This document shows positions 1-11,053 of a stretch of 64,000 nt of DNA, piece after piece. This DNA is from a bacterium (GTDB taxonomy: Bacteria; SZUA-182; DTGQ01). Position 1 is the stretch's first letter. Every line of letters starts with the position of its first letter. The position numbers were made by a program, and so were the translations under genes. Location of the stretch: positions 4,394 to 68,393 of the forward strand of contig JAILZY010000011.1 of the NCBI GenBank assembly GCA_023512255.1. The letters run 5' to 3'. A model generated the notes under the pieces. That model was not told where the DNA came from, did no database searches, and worked only from the letters and a program-made list of their open reading frames with translations.

Positions 1-1
1 G

Positions 2-289
2 CTGCGATGGGCCGGCGCAGCACATGATGAGATCGTAAGTCACGCCAACGGTTCGACGTTCCTGGAAATCAGCAAGTCCAACTTCAGGCCGATTCGTGTC
101 GTCACGCCGCCGACCACCGTCATGGACGCCTTTGATCGCGTGACGCGCCCGCTCTATCTCAAGGTTGTCGACCACGAGCACGAATCCCGCACCCTTGCCG
201 CGCTGCGTGATGCGCTGTTGCCGAAATTGATTTCCGGGGAGATCCGGGTGAAGGACGCGGGGCGGTTTTTGAAGGACCGGGGGTTATGA
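2..289 (+). CDS. hsdS: Type I restriction-modification specificity subunit, C-terminal part
   Basis: This open frame enters from the left edge and stops at TGA 287-289, giving about 95 residues. The visible part has the end of a target-recognition domain ([12 protein letters not shown], then a TPP motif) followed by a helical region and the typical HsdS ending [16 protein letters not shown]. HsdS selects the DNA target for the HsdM methylase and the HsdR nuclease. A full-length hsdR lies downstream, which supports the call, with a broken transposase gene between them. hsdM is not in the window and probably lies to the left. The 5' end is missing because of the window edge, so whether the gene is intact is unknown. 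Confidence 0.85.
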   Translation: MRWAGAAHDEIVSHANGSTFLEISKSNFRPIRVVTPPTTVMDAFDRVTRPLYLKVVDHEHESRTLAALRDALLPKLISGEIRVKDAGRFLKDRGL

Positions 290-321
290 ACAAGAACCGG
301 GATGGACAACATAAAATCGTA

Positions 322-343
322 GGGGCACGTTGCAACGTGCCCC
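322..343. repeat. REP-type perfect palindrome
   Basis: A 22-bp perfect palindrome starts GGGGCACGTTG and ends CAACGTGCCCC. It lies inside the RAYT frame just after the start. It resembles the short GC-rich hairpins (REP sequences) that RAYT enzymes process. Confidence 0.7.
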
Positions 344-623
344 AACAGGACAACCCGCAACGCTATCATCGCCGTTCCATCCGTTTGTGCGGATACGATT
401 ATTCGCAGGCAGGGGCGTATTTCGTCACCATCTGCACGCAGGATCGCGCCTGTTTGTTCGGAGATTTGGTGGATGGGGAAATGCGGTTGAACGATGCGGG
501 ACGGATGGTCGAACAATGGTGGTGCGAAATCAACAGAAAATTTCCATGGGTTGAAACCGACTAACATATAATCATGCCAAACCATTTTCACGGGATTATC
601 GTCATCAATGCCCCCACCCCCGT

Positions 624-649
624 AGGGGCGGACCTGCGTGTCCGCCCCT
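624..649. repeat. REP-type hairpin
   Basis: AGGGGCGGAC and GTCCGCCCCT form a perfect 10-bp stem around a 6-base loop within the RAYT frame. The left arm with its flank, GTAGGGGCGGACCT, is identical to 14 bp in the centre of the family A element at 15244-15344. Confidence 0.7.
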
Positions 650-661
650 GTGAACCAAACC

Positions 662-802
662 ATTCGGGCGCACACAACGCGTATTCGGGCGCACACAACG
701 CGTATTCGGGCACACACAACGCGTATTCGGGCGCACACAACGCGTATTCGGGCGCACACAACGCGTATTCGGGCGCACACAACGCGTATTCGGGCGCACA
801 CA
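662..802 (+). repeat. 21-bp tandem repeat array inside the RAYT frame
   Basis: Six full units and one partial unit of a 21-bp repeat (beginning ATTCGGGCGCACACAAC and ending GCGT) run head to tail from 662. The third unit has one change (GCAC to ACAC). Because 21 is a multiple of three, the array keeps the frame and encodes SGAHNAY repeats. The near identity of the units suggests recent expansion. Confidence 0.9.
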
Positions 803-1035
803 CAGGTGCGCCCCTACCGGCCATCATCCAATGGTTTAAAACCATGACAACCAACGAATACATCCGCGGGGTGAAAACATCCGGGTAGCCGCCGTTTGCG
901 GGCAAATTGTGGCAACGCAATTATTACGAACACATCATCCGGAACGATGAATCGTTACATCGTATCCGGGAATACATTATTAACAACCCGTTGCAATGGG
1001 CATTGGATCGGGAAAATCCCGATAGGTCCTTGCAA

Positions 1036-1056
1036 GGGCAACCACATAGGGTTGCC
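1036..1056. repeat. REP-type hairpin near the RAYT 3' end
   Basis: GGGCAACC and GGTTGCCC form an 8-bp perfect stem with a 5-base loop, just upstream of the hsdR start. It is the third GC-rich hairpin inside the RAYT frame. Confidence 0.55.
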
Positions 1057-1073
1057 CCGACAGGCGACGAACC

Positions 1074-4234
<3,161 letters not shown>

Positions 4235-4238
<4 letters not shown>

Positions 4239-4435
4239 CCAACGAAGAAATAGCCAAATTCTTCAACACAACGCGGCCACACATCCAGGGCAACCCAAAC
4301 CTGCGTGATCCCCTCAGGGATGGTTCCGCAGGCGCTAGCACTTCCCCAGCAGCGCTGCTCGCAGGTGCGGCAGGTAGCAAGGTGGCTCTGCACGCACCAG
4401 CACTTCCTGTTTTTGGCTCATATAGCCGATGCTAG
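4235..4435 (+). CDS. Small unrecognised ORF overlapping the hsdR stop
   Basis: An ATG at 4235 overlaps the hsdR stop in an ATGA arrangement and opens a 66-residue frame beginning [18 protein letters not shown]. The overlap suggests translational coupling and the first ~25 residues look protein-like. The remainder is low in complexity (Ala, Gly, Ser) and runs into decayed sequence with short repeats. It may be the head of a broken gene. I do not recognise a family. Confidence 0.3.
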
Positions 4436-4471
4436 ACTTTACGGTGTTCCGCACGCACCAGCACTTCCTGA
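4389..4471 (+). repeat. Two direct copies of a ~20-bp motif
   Basis: GCACGCACCAGCACTTCCTG occurs near 4390 and again near 4451, about 60 bp apart, in the decayed stretch after hsdR. No array continues on either side. Confidence 0.5.
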
Positions 4472-4654
4472 TCGCGCCAGGGCGTTCAGACGAACCGAAA
4501 AAGCTCTCGAAGCCTTGCTGCAAGGTCGCGGCAGCCAAACAGCACCAAAGACCACCACGGGCGAGTTGAAAAATATCATGCCTGCTCTTATAATCCAGCT
4601 GGGGAAGCTTATGATAAGTAAGCGGAGATATGCCGCAATCCAATTTACCTGTCC

Positions 4655-4803
4655 GCTAAGTTTGATCGCACTAGGGAGGATCTTGAGGGTAAGCTCTTTG
4701 GGACAGAGCTTAAACGCCAAGTCTGATCGCAAGCGGTAGGATCGCGTTATCAACCTAAGGATGATGGTACTTTTGCGCCAAGTCTGATCGCACGCGGGAG
4801 GAT
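4655..4803 (+). repeat. Three dispersed ~25-bp direct repeats
   Basis: Variants of AAGTYTGATCGCA followed by a short variable piece and GGAGGATC/GTAGGATC appear near 4657, 4720 and 4779. Spacing is about 60 bp and the copies are imperfect. No coding function is seen in this part. Confidence 0.5.
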
Positions 4804-4807
4804 CGTT

Positions 4808-4885
4808 ATGACCGAGCGAAGCCACCAGGGGACAGGTCTTTAAGGCATGACCGAGCGAGGCCACCCGAGAACAGGTTTTCAAGGC
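4808..4885 (+). repeat. 39-bp tandem duplication
   Basis: Two adjacent 39-bp units start at ATG 4808 and ATG 4847 (ATGACCGAGCGARGCCAC...), differing at a few positions. The second copy runs into the gene remnant that follows. Confidence 0.7.
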
Positions 4886-5048
4886 ATTCCCGGCCATCGC
4901 GAACCTGGCCGACAAATCCGACGGAGGCAAGGTGCGAATCCGCATCGAGGGCTCATCGGCCGCGGGCTTCGATCCTGTCTGGCTGCGCAACGCCGTGGAC
5001 GAGCCGCTCGACGAAGCAGACATCGAGCGGAGCAGTGTAGATGGTTAA
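4851..5048 (+). pseudogene. C-terminal remnant of a large protein, possibly a DUF499-type ATPase
   Basis: A frame without a start, from after TGA 4848-4850 to TAA 5046-5048, encodes about 65 residues. The part reading FKAFPAIANLADKSDGGK, then GFDPVWLRNAVDEPLDEADI, looks like a real protein C-terminus and resembles from memory the ends of DUF499 family ATPases of defence islands. The rest of the gene is absent, so this is a decayed fragment. Its GC-rich composition matches hsdR, and the sequence becomes AT-rich immediately afterwards, marking the island edge. The family assignment is tentative. Confidence 0.4.
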
Positions 5049-5113
5049 ATAAATATAAGCGATTTATTTTTAATTATTTTTATATTTTTTTTATTTTTAT
5101 TATATAATATATA

Positions 5114-5225
5114 CGCTCTTATATATCAGACACCATAAACCCTATATCAGAAAACCATAAACTCTCGCAGGGGCTTAGCTCTTATTAGGGTTATGTCTCT
5201 CAATGGTAGCTAATAAATAAGAGCG
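5114..5225 (-). mobile_element. Family C short non-autonomous element, copy 1
   Basis: Ends are CGCTCTTAT on the left and ATAAGAGCG on the right. Internally it is the reverse complement of the copy at 14091-14179, including the AGAGACATAACCCTAATAAG block. Flanks are AT-rich (ATAATATATA and ATAATATATT), consistent with but not proof of a target duplication. It lies between the GC-rich island and nrdJ. No coding capacity. Confidence 0.7.
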
Positions 5226-5268
5226 ATAATATATTAATATCCAGCTCCTATAATATGCAGCTCCAGGA

Positions 5269-7401
5269 TTATAGGCTACAGCCGGGCGACGTGGGACAGC
5301 CCCCTGAGTACTCAGCCTCAGCCGTAGTGTACCAGGCCTCCTCTTCTACCTTTTCCTTATACTGCCCAGGCAGGGAGAGAACCTGATCTGGTTTTGAGCC
5401 GTAGCGATAGATGGTAATTCCCTTGCAGCCAAGATGATAAGCCTGACGGTAGATCTTTTTTACCTCATCCACTGTAGCTTCAGCAGGCAGATTGATGGTT
5501 TTGGACACAGAATTATCCGTGTATTTTTGAAAAGCAGCCTGAATCTTAAGGTGCCATTCAGGTGCAATATCAAGCGCGGTAACAAACACTCGGCGGACAT
5601 CCTCAGGGAGCTCAAGAAGCTGCTTGATCGACCCTAGTCTGGCGATCTGTCCCATAAGCTCCTGGCTGAAAAAGCCGCGCTCTTTAGCCACTTTTTCAAA
5701 CACCGGGTTGACCTCGGTCAGCTTGGTCCCATCCATGATGTTGCGGATAAAGCTCAGGGCAAAGACCGGCTCAATGCCGCTTGAGCAGCCGGCAATAATG
5801 CTGATGGTACCGGTAGGCGCAACTGTGGTTGTGGTGGCATTTCTGACTGCAGCCTCACCCCTTCGGGCATAGACTGAGGCCGGGAAATTAGGAAAGGCTC
5901 CTCTTTCTCTAGCCAGGAGTCGAGACTGATTCCAGGCCTCTTCCTGTATATGCCTCATAATCCGCTCGGCCATCTCAACCGCCTGATCAGAATCATACGG
6001 TATCCCAAGCTCAAACAGAAGGTCAGCAAAGCCCATAACCCCAAGGCCTATCTTGCGGTTTGCTTTGGTGATTTTCTCGATCTCGGGCAGGGGAAAGCGG
6101 TTTATCTCGATGATATCATCGAGAAATCGGACCCCAAGATGAACAATTTTAGTCATCTGTTCCCAATCGATCTCTTTTCCCCTAACCAGGCGGGCCAGGT
6201 TAATGGAGGCTAGGTTGCAGCTTTCGTATGGGAGCAGGGGAAGCTCGCCGCAAGGGTTAGTGGCCTCTATCTGGCCAAGCTCAGGCGTGGGATTGGCCCG
6301 GTTTATGGTATCGAGAAAGATCATGCCCGGATCACCACTCTTCCAGGCCATGTGGGCAATTAGGTCAAAAATCTCCCCAGCCGGAACTCGCCTGACTTCC
6401 TGACCATTTCTGGGATTAATCAGGGGATAATCCCTCCCCGCCTCAAGGGCCTGCATGTAGTCATCGGACGCGGCTACGGAGAGGTTAAAATTTCGAAACT
6501 TTCCCTCCTCTCCCTTAGCAGTGATAAAGTCAATAATATCAGGATGATCTATCCGCAGGATACCCATATTGGCCCCTCGCCTTCTGCCTCCCTGCTTGAC
6601 CACCCCAGTGGCGGTATCGAAAATCTCCATGAAGGAAACAGGACCAGAGGCAATGCCCATCGTGGACATAACCATGTCTCCTCGAGGCCGCAGCCGAGAA
6701 AAGGAAAAGCCTGTTCCCCCGCCGCTCTGGTGGATGAGGGCCATATTTTTTACCGCATCAAATATGCTCTCGATAGAGTCTTCTACCGGAATGACAAAAC
6801 AGGCAGACAACTGTCCCATCTGAGTTCCAGCGTTCATCAGGGTTGGGGAGTTGGGCATAAATAGCCGGCTAGCCATTAGTGTATAAAATTCCTCCTCGAA
6901 AAACTTGACTCTAGACCCAGAGCCATACTGGCGCTCAGCCTCAGCCACAGCCCTAGCTACCCGGCGAAACATCTGAGCCGGTGACTCAATTATCCTCCCT
7001 TGCTCATCTTTCCTAAGATACCTTCTCTGCAAAACCCGAACGGCATTGACCGGCAGCTTCAGCTCATCCCGCACCCCCATCCAGCTCTTTATTTCCCTAA
7101 TTTCCTGATGCCGCCTTCGGTATAGAATATAAGCTCTAGCCACCTGAGCAAACCCCTCCTTAATCAGCACCTCTTCAACCACATCCTGAATTTCCTCAAC
7201 AGAGGGTACTTCCCCAAACCGCTCCCTGAGCAGGGGAATGATTCTGTCGGCTAGCTCATTGGCTCTCTGCTCAGACTCTGCTTCATCCCGCAAGACTTCA
7301 ACAAAGGCCCGATAAAGCACGGATTGAATCTTTTTTCGATCAAAATGCACTAGCTCACCGCTGCGGCGGCGAACCTGCTTGATAGTGGTCTTTTCTTCCA
7401 T
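5269..7401 (-). CDS. nrdJ: Adenosylcobalamin-dependent (class II) ribonucleotide reductase
   Basis: This 710-residue protein makes deoxyribonucleotides by radical chemistry using coenzyme B12, without oxygen. An N-terminal ATP-cone occupies roughly residues 8-98. The catalytic loop NPCGELP gives N382, C384 and E386, followed by LPYESCNLASINL. Other hallmarks are SACFVIPVEDS, TGTISIIAGCSSGIEP and a C-terminal CPTSPGC, whose C702 and C708 would be the shuttling redox pair. The length and lack of a separate radical subunit gene nearby fit class II rather than class I. The start ATG 7401-7399 is the first Met before the ATP-cone. A family B repeat lies about 155 bp upstream and may carry a promoter or attenuator, but nothing in the sequence proves that. 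Confidence 0.94.
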   Translation of the reverse strand: MEEKTTIKQVRRRSGELVHFDRKKIQSVLYRAFVEVLRDEAESEQRANELADRIIPLLRERFGEVPSVEEIQDVVEEVLIKEGFAQVARAYILYRRRHQEIREIKSWMGVRDELKLPVNAVRVLQRRYLRKDEQGRIIESPAQMFRRVARAVAEAERQYGSGSRVKFFEEEFYTLMASRLFMPNSPTLMNAGTQMGQLSACFVIPVEDSIESIFDAVKNMALIHQSGGGTGFSFSRLRPRGDMVMSTMGIASGPVSFMEIFDTATGVVKQGGRRRGANMGILRIDHPDIIDFITAKGEEGKFRNFNLSVAASDDYMQALEAGRDYPLINPRNGQEVRRVPAGEIFDLIAHMAWKSGDPGMIFLDTINRANPTPELGQIEATNPCGELPLLPYESCNLASINLARLVRGKEIDWEQMTKIVHLGVRFLDDIIEINRFPLPEIEKITKANRKIGLGVMGFADLLFELGIPYDSDQAVEMAERIMRHIQEEAWNQSRLLARERGAFPNFPASVYARRGEAAVRNATTTTVAPTGTISIIAGCSSGIEPVFALSFIRNIMDGTKLTEVNPVFEKVAKERGFFSQELMGQIARLGSIKQLLELPEDVRRVFVTALDIAPEWHLKIQAAFQKYTDNSVSKTINLPAEATVDEVKKIYRQAYHLGCKGITIYRYGSKPDQVLSLPGQYKEKVEEEAWYTTAEAEYSGGCPTSPGCSL

Positions 7402-7555
7402 GTCTGAGATCTCCCATTACTCCCCTGGCCAGGCCCCAAATCATCCGCTGACTAGGTGCTCTATTCCCTCTTCTTTCTTGTAGGATCTTGCGCCTAGGCT
7501 AACAATCTGCAATTTGGCTAACAATCTGCAATTTCAATCTTAGTGTTATTTATCC

Positions 7556-7672
7556 TGAATCCAGAGCGAACACCTGAAAAGCTTTATATTCCAGAATGTT
7601 AACTAACACATTTTGTGAAAGTTAACTGATTGATTTTAAAATTGCAATCAAGCATTCGCTCTGGCATAAGGT
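7556..7672. repeat. Family B repeat, copy 1 (10-bp inverted ends)
   Basis: The core 7561-7664 is bounded by CCAGAGCGAA and TTCGCTCTGG, a perfect 10-bp inverted repeat. It is nearly identical to 47242-47357. Identity extends a few bases past the inverted ends on both sides. No flanking duplication is obvious. It sits upstream of nrdJ. Confidence 0.8.
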
Positions 7673-7773
7673 TTATCCTTAGCTTTTATTTTATTACCTT
7701 AGGTTTTTATTAATCTTAGGTCGGCTATGAGCAGGGAAAGATGTGAGAGAAATTTCCCCCAAGAGGATTTAGT

Positions 7774-7885
7774 GGTCCTTTCGCTAACAAAGTGCACAAG
7801 CTGGGCGAACATAAGGTCTGCCCCTACAATTGATAGCATAATTGAGCCGCTGCGCACTTGGGTTACGCACTTAGCAAAAGAACCA
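7774..7885 (+). mobile_element. Family A short non-autonomous element, copy 1
   Basis: Begins GGTCCTTTCGCTAA and ends TTAGCAAAAGAACCA. Flanks are TTTAGT on the left and TTTAGC on the right (5 of 6 match). The interior carries the family core ATAAGGTCTGCCCCTACAAT. Confidence 0.75.
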
Positions 7886-7938
7886 TTTAGCGAAACTTGC
7901 AAAAACGGCAAAAGCTGGCTAAGCCAAAAGCAACTAGC

Positions 7939-8793
7939 TCAAAATTGGGCAGTCAACCCCAAATAGCCAACTAATACCTGCCCCTCGCCAAAAGTCCCCC
8001 TAACCCTTTGAATAGCCTGCTCTCCCGTGCAGTGGCATGGGATCAGCACCTTAGGCGACAGAAAAGATAGAGCTTCTACAGTGCGCTCAAGGCGCGAGCT
8101 ATCGGCCTCAAGTAGATGAAAGCCGCCGATAAGGGCTAAAATCCTGGAATTTGCGCTCAGCCGCCGTATATAGCTCAAGGTATTGATCAGTCCGGCATGA
8201 CAGCATCCTACACAGATGACTATACCCTCCTGAGCCTCGATCCAAAGAGCCTGATCATCAGCCAGGCAGTCCCTGCGCTTGCCTTCAGGGTCAAGAAAAA
8301 AGTGGCCCCCTGCTTCATCCTCCTCGAAGGGTATCTGGCGGGGAATCGGCCCGCTGAGGCCAATACGGCTGGTGTAGCTAAGCGGTTGAGTTGCCCAAAT
8401 CAGCCGCTGCTCTCTGTCTATCTGCTCCAGGGCAGATCTGCTTTCAGTAGGCATTCCGATTGACCGAGGCGGCCTCCCAGGCTGGAGACTGTAGCGGGAT
8501 AGCACAGCATCAGGGTGTAAAACCAGCCGCATCCTGGGTGCAATCCGTACCATATCGGCTAATCCACCCGTGTGGTCATAATGGCCGTGACTTAATACAA
8601 CCATATCAGTCTCATCCAGCCGAATCCCAAGCTGATGGGCATTTTCCTGCAGAGCCTTGCCCTGCCCGGTATCAAACAGGATCCTCCTGCCCTCGGCCTC
8701 GATCCAAACCGATAGCCCGTGCTCGGCAATCAACCCTGCTCGCCCTGGGGTATTATCAACCAGTATGGTGATCTTAATCGACCCGGCGCTCAT
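7939..8793 (-). CDS. MBL-fold metallo-hydrolase
   Basis: The 284-residue protein has the metallo-beta-lactamase fold. The metal-binding motif HGHYDH is at SHGHYDHTGG, preceded by ILFDTGQG. Later ligands are probably in CCHAGLINT and GGFHL, and the His of IPCHCTG. This pattern matches the subgroup annotated as 7,8-dihydropterin-6-methyl-4-aminobenzene-phosphate synthase-like, related to archaeal MJ0301. The substrate cannot be told from sequence. It is on the minus strand between repeat elements, with no operon partner. The minus-strand start ATG at 8793 is preceded by AAAAGGATG-like sequence. Confidence 0.85.
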   Translation of the reverse strand: MSAGSIKITILVDNTPGRAGLIAEHGLSVWIEAEGRRILFDTGQGKALQENAHQLGIRLDETDMVVLSHGHYDHTGGLADMVRIAPRMRLVLHPDAVLSRYSLQPGRPPRSIGMPTESRSALEQIDREQRLIWATQPLSYTSRIGLSGPIPRQIPFEEDEAGGHFFLDPEGKRRDCLADDQALWIEAQEGIVICVGCCHAGLINTLSYIRRLSANSRILALIGGFHLLEADSSRLERTVEALSFLSPKVLIPCHCTGEQAIQRVRGTFGEGQVLVGYLGLTAQF

Positions 8794-9257
8794 CCTTTTC
8801 TCCTAATATGCTTAAGGGGGCCTAGTATTCTTAACGGGTTGAATCACAAATGACAGCTATATTTTATCTCCTTCGTACCGCAAGTCAACAGAAAGCAGTA
8901 TCGCCTTGCCTTCTGCCTTTGGGAACCACCAAAGGCACTGGGGCAGGATCGATTCAAGGAGTGAGAGAGCTTTTTGAAGTATTTCAGAAGATAATCAAAA
9001 CTCTGGAGGCTATCTTATTGATTCTTATTGATATATTTATTGAAGTGAATGACTTAAAAATTAGTGTCACTTAATTCGCTGTCCGAATTTCCGAGTCCAT
9101 TATATTTACCCAAATAAGCTTAAAGTCTTATGACCTTGAAAAATAAGGTCTTACCCTTATGAAATAAGGGATTCAGAAATCAAAATTATTTGACCATGAA
9201 TATCAATTGAGGTACAATTATTGTTAATTAAGGTAAAGATTAATTGATGGGGTAACT
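8794..9257. other. Intergenic region upstream of the coiled-coil gene
   Basis: No convincing gene. A 74-codon frame at 8850-9074 has poor protein character. Two adjacent small hairpins lie at 9132-9150 (GACCTT/AAGGTC) and 9154-9170 (CCCTTAT/ATAAGGG); they are not followed by clear T-tracts. Confidence 0.5.
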
Positions 9258-9860
9258 ATGAAACAGCTTGCTAATAAAATAATCAAGAAGATATCACTAG
9301 AAATAATTTATGAAGCTGTAGAAGAAAAAACGACAGAAATCAGAAGAGATATTGTAGAACTTAAAAATAAACAGGAAGCTGATTTTCGCTATTTAAATAC
9401 ACAAATAAGCCAAGTCAAAGATGTTCTCGGTCAAAAAATTGATATTCAAATTAATCAATTAAACCAGAAAATTGATAATCAAGCTAATCAATTAAACCAG
9501 AAAATTGATAGTCAGATTGGACAGCTAAACCAGAAAATCGATAGTCAAATTGGACAGCTAAATAGTCAAATTGGACAGCTAAACCAAAAAATTGATAGTC
9601 AGATTGGACAGCTAAATAGTCAGATCGGACAGCTAAACCAGAAAATCGATAGTCAGATTGGACAGCTAAATAGTCAAATTGGACAGCTAAACCAGAAAAT
9701 CGATAGTCAAACTGGCCAATTGAACCAAAAAATTGATAGTCAAATTGGACAGCTAAACCAAAAAATTGATAATCAAATTGGACAGCTAAACCAAAGACTT
9801 GATATTCTCATTAAAATGTTTATTGAATTTACAAAAAGTGGGAATGAAAATGGGAAATGA
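9258..9860 (+). CDS. Repetitive coiled-coil protein of unknown function
   Basis: The 200-residue protein has a non-repetitive head of about 60 residues (MKQLANKIIKKISLEIIYEA...), then a highly regular coiled-coil rod. The rod is built from 11-residue units of the type LNQKIDSQIGQ mixed with 7-residue LNSQIGQ units, with hydrophobic I and L at regular spacing. A short tail RLDILIKMFIEFTKSG follows. At DNA level the units are near-identical 33- and 21-bp repeats from about 9436 to 9800, so copy number may vary between strains. No signal peptide is seen. It stands alone after a repeat-poor 460-bp gap. Function is unknown; such short coiled-coil proteins often accompany restriction-like or mobile sequences, which is only an association. 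Confidence 0.7.
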   Translation: MKQLANKIIKKISLEIIYEAVEEKTTEIRRDIVELKNKQEADFRYLNTQISQVKDVLGQKIDIQINQLNQKIDNQANQLNQKIDSQIGQLNQKIDSQIGQLNSQIGQLNQKIDSQIGQLNSQIGQLNQKIDSQIGQLNSQIGQLNQKIDSQTGQLNQKIDSQIGQLNQKIDNQIGQLNQRLDILIKMFIEFTKSGNENGK

Positions 9861-9953
9861 AAAATTGCGTATTAAATGCTTACAAGTTGAAAATAAAGGC
9901 AAAAACCCTCACTTTTTCTTTTCTTACCTTGAGAGCAATACTGAAAAATCTAA

Positions 9954-10028
9954 TGGTGGGCGATACTGGGATCGAACCAGTGGCCCCTGCCGTGTGAAGA
10001 CAGTGCTCTCCCGCTGAGCTAATCGCCC
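9954..10028 (-). tRNA. tRNA-Val (anticodon CAC)
   Basis: On the minus strand the sequence starts GGGCGATTAGCTCAGCGGGA, with a D-loop, anticodon arm CTGTC-TTCACAC-GGCAG (anticodon CAC), a T-arm with GGTTCGATCCC, and a 7-bp acceptor closing with ATCGCCC. Discriminator A and an encoded CCA follow (9954-9957 on the plus strand). All stems pair. Confidence 0.97.
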
Positions 10029-10786
10029 TTCATTCACTTTCTGACCTCTATACTTGTATCAAATTTCCCTTATTGTGTCAAGCTGATTAAAAAGACTAGC
10101 AGATGTTCCCCACACCCTTAGATAGAGGTGAGCCACCGGATACCGCACCGATTAGCCGAACGAATGTTCCCCACACCCTTGGATAGAGGAGATTATGGGA
10201 GTCTGCAATAAAGATGGAAACATCTGGCCCTGACCTATAAGTTCCATTGACAGATAGTTCAGCTTGTGGTAAGAATATAATATATTTTTAAGAGTAGGCA
10301 TAATTTTATATCTTGAGGAGAAGAATAATTATGTATCTGAAAAAGATTCACTTGTATGGATTTGTTGGACAATATTGACCCTGGGGAGCTAACTCTGGCC
10401 GGTGGTCGGGGCAATATGAGGGATGAGACGATGTTTTTATTATCATTTTTTTTAAAACTTCAATCTGTTATCCAAAAAATTAAATCATGCCTTTCAATTA
10501 AAGCCGCGTTTGATTCGGGCACGCAGTCTCAGGTTATCAACTGTGGTCTAAGAGTGCCTCTTTTCTTCTTTTCACCATCCTCCCAGAAAACATCCCCTAT
10601 TGAAATATTCCCTTACCTTATCCGGTCATGGTTTTCTCTTTTTTCAGAAATTACCCGCCCTACAGTGGTAGGAAGTAGGGGTAAATTTTTTCAAAATCAA
10701 ATCCGAATTTCCTGATAAATTTCTTGATAATTTTCATCAGGGAGTCGGAAATTTAAAATTTTTTAAGAATTATTTTGAGAATTATC
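10029..10786. other. Intergenic region between tRNA-Val and tRNA-Sec
   Basis: Besides the paired 26-bp repeats, this holds a short frame at 10331 with GAGGAG upstream and in-frame TGA codons (10376-10378 and 10424-10426), and AT-rich sequence. An imperfect inverted repeat (AATTTCC...GGAAATT) at roughly 10706-10755 precedes tRNA-Sec. No protein family is recognised. Confidence 0.5.
10103..10190 (+). repeat. Two 26-bp direct repeats spaced 61 bp apart
   Basis: ATGTTCCCCACACCCTTRGA followed by TAGAGG occurs at 10103 and at 10164. The 61-bp period equals one repeat-plus-spacer of type I-E CRISPR arrays, and the first half resembles such a repeat (GTTCCCCACACC). The second half is not a matching palindrome and there are only two copies and no cas genes, so this is at most a decayed remnant. 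Confidence 0.35.
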
Positions 10787-10876
10787 GAGGGTAATGGTAC
10801 TGGTGTGCCCCACGGACTTCAAATCCGTCGGTCGGCCTGTGCAAGGGCCGTAGGAGGTTCGATTCCCCTTACCCTC
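10787..10876 (+). tRNA. selC: tRNA-Sec (anticodon UCA)
   Basis: The 90-nt sequence has a long acceptor stem (GAGGGTAA with TTACCCTC), a 5-bp D stem (GGTAC/GTGCC) with a 4-base loop, an anticodon arm ACGGA-CTTCAAA-TCCGT with anticodon TCA, and a long variable arm (CGGCC/GGCCG). The T-arm has the TTCGATT loop. The long acceptor, large variable arm and UCA anticodon identify selenocysteine tRNA. The base after the acceptor is T rather than the usual G and no CCA is encoded, unlike the nearby tRNA-Val. selB follows 330 bp downstream. Confidence 0.93.
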
Positions 10877-10939
10877 TTTAAATTTTATTCAGAAACTTTA
10901 TCAAGGGGGCGAAGCAATGACCTTATCAAAAGTCTAAGC

Positions 10940-11053
10940 GGTCTTTTCGCTAATAAAGCGCGCAAGCTGCGGCGGCACAAGGTCCGCCCCGACAATTGAT
11001 TGGATAATTGATCCGCTGTACGCACTTGTGTTACACACTTGGCGAGGAAACCA
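10940..11053 (+). mobile_element. Family A element, copy 2
   Basis: Begins GGTCTTTTCGCTAATAAAGC and ends in CTTGGCGAGGAAACCA. It is flanked by a perfect 6-bp direct repeat, CTAAGC (10934-10939 and 11054-11059). It lies between tRNA-Sec and selB. Confidence 0.85.

Larger units (their letters stand above)
7402..7938. other. Intergenic region between nrdJ and the MBL-fold gene
   Basis: This 537-bp gap contains a short direct repeat (AACAATCTGCAATTT twice near 7501-7535), the family B repeat and a family A element. Open frames here are made of repeat sequence and I do not regard them as genes. Confidence 0.6.

Noticed and set aside
154-920. Several minus-strand and plus-strand frames rich in CARIRVV, PNTRCVR, APEYALC or SGAHNAY
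   Set aside because: They are readings of the 21-bp tandem array in different frames; only the RAYT frame has protein family support.
4305-4739. 144-codon plus-strand frame after hsdR
   Set aside because: It crosses short repeats and has no recognisable family; frames on the other strand are similarly open in this GC-rich DNA.
4439-5023. 194-codon minus-strand frame
   Set aside because: It is antisense to the DUF499-like remnant and crosses the 39-bp duplication; GC-rich shadow frame.
8850-9074. 74-codon frame upstream of the coiled-coil gene
   Set aside because: No ribosome site, odd composition and no family resemblance.
10103-10190. Functional CRISPR array
   Set aside because: Only two repeat copies, no dyad in the repeat and no cas genes; kept only as a repeat.
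10356-10715. 119-codon frame upstream of tRNA-Sec
   Set aside because: Low-quality composition (poly-Phe/Ser runs), starts inside another frame and spans AT-rich intergenic DNA.
10775-10999. 74-codon frame across tRNA-Sec
   Set aside because: It is made of tRNA-Sec and a family A element.
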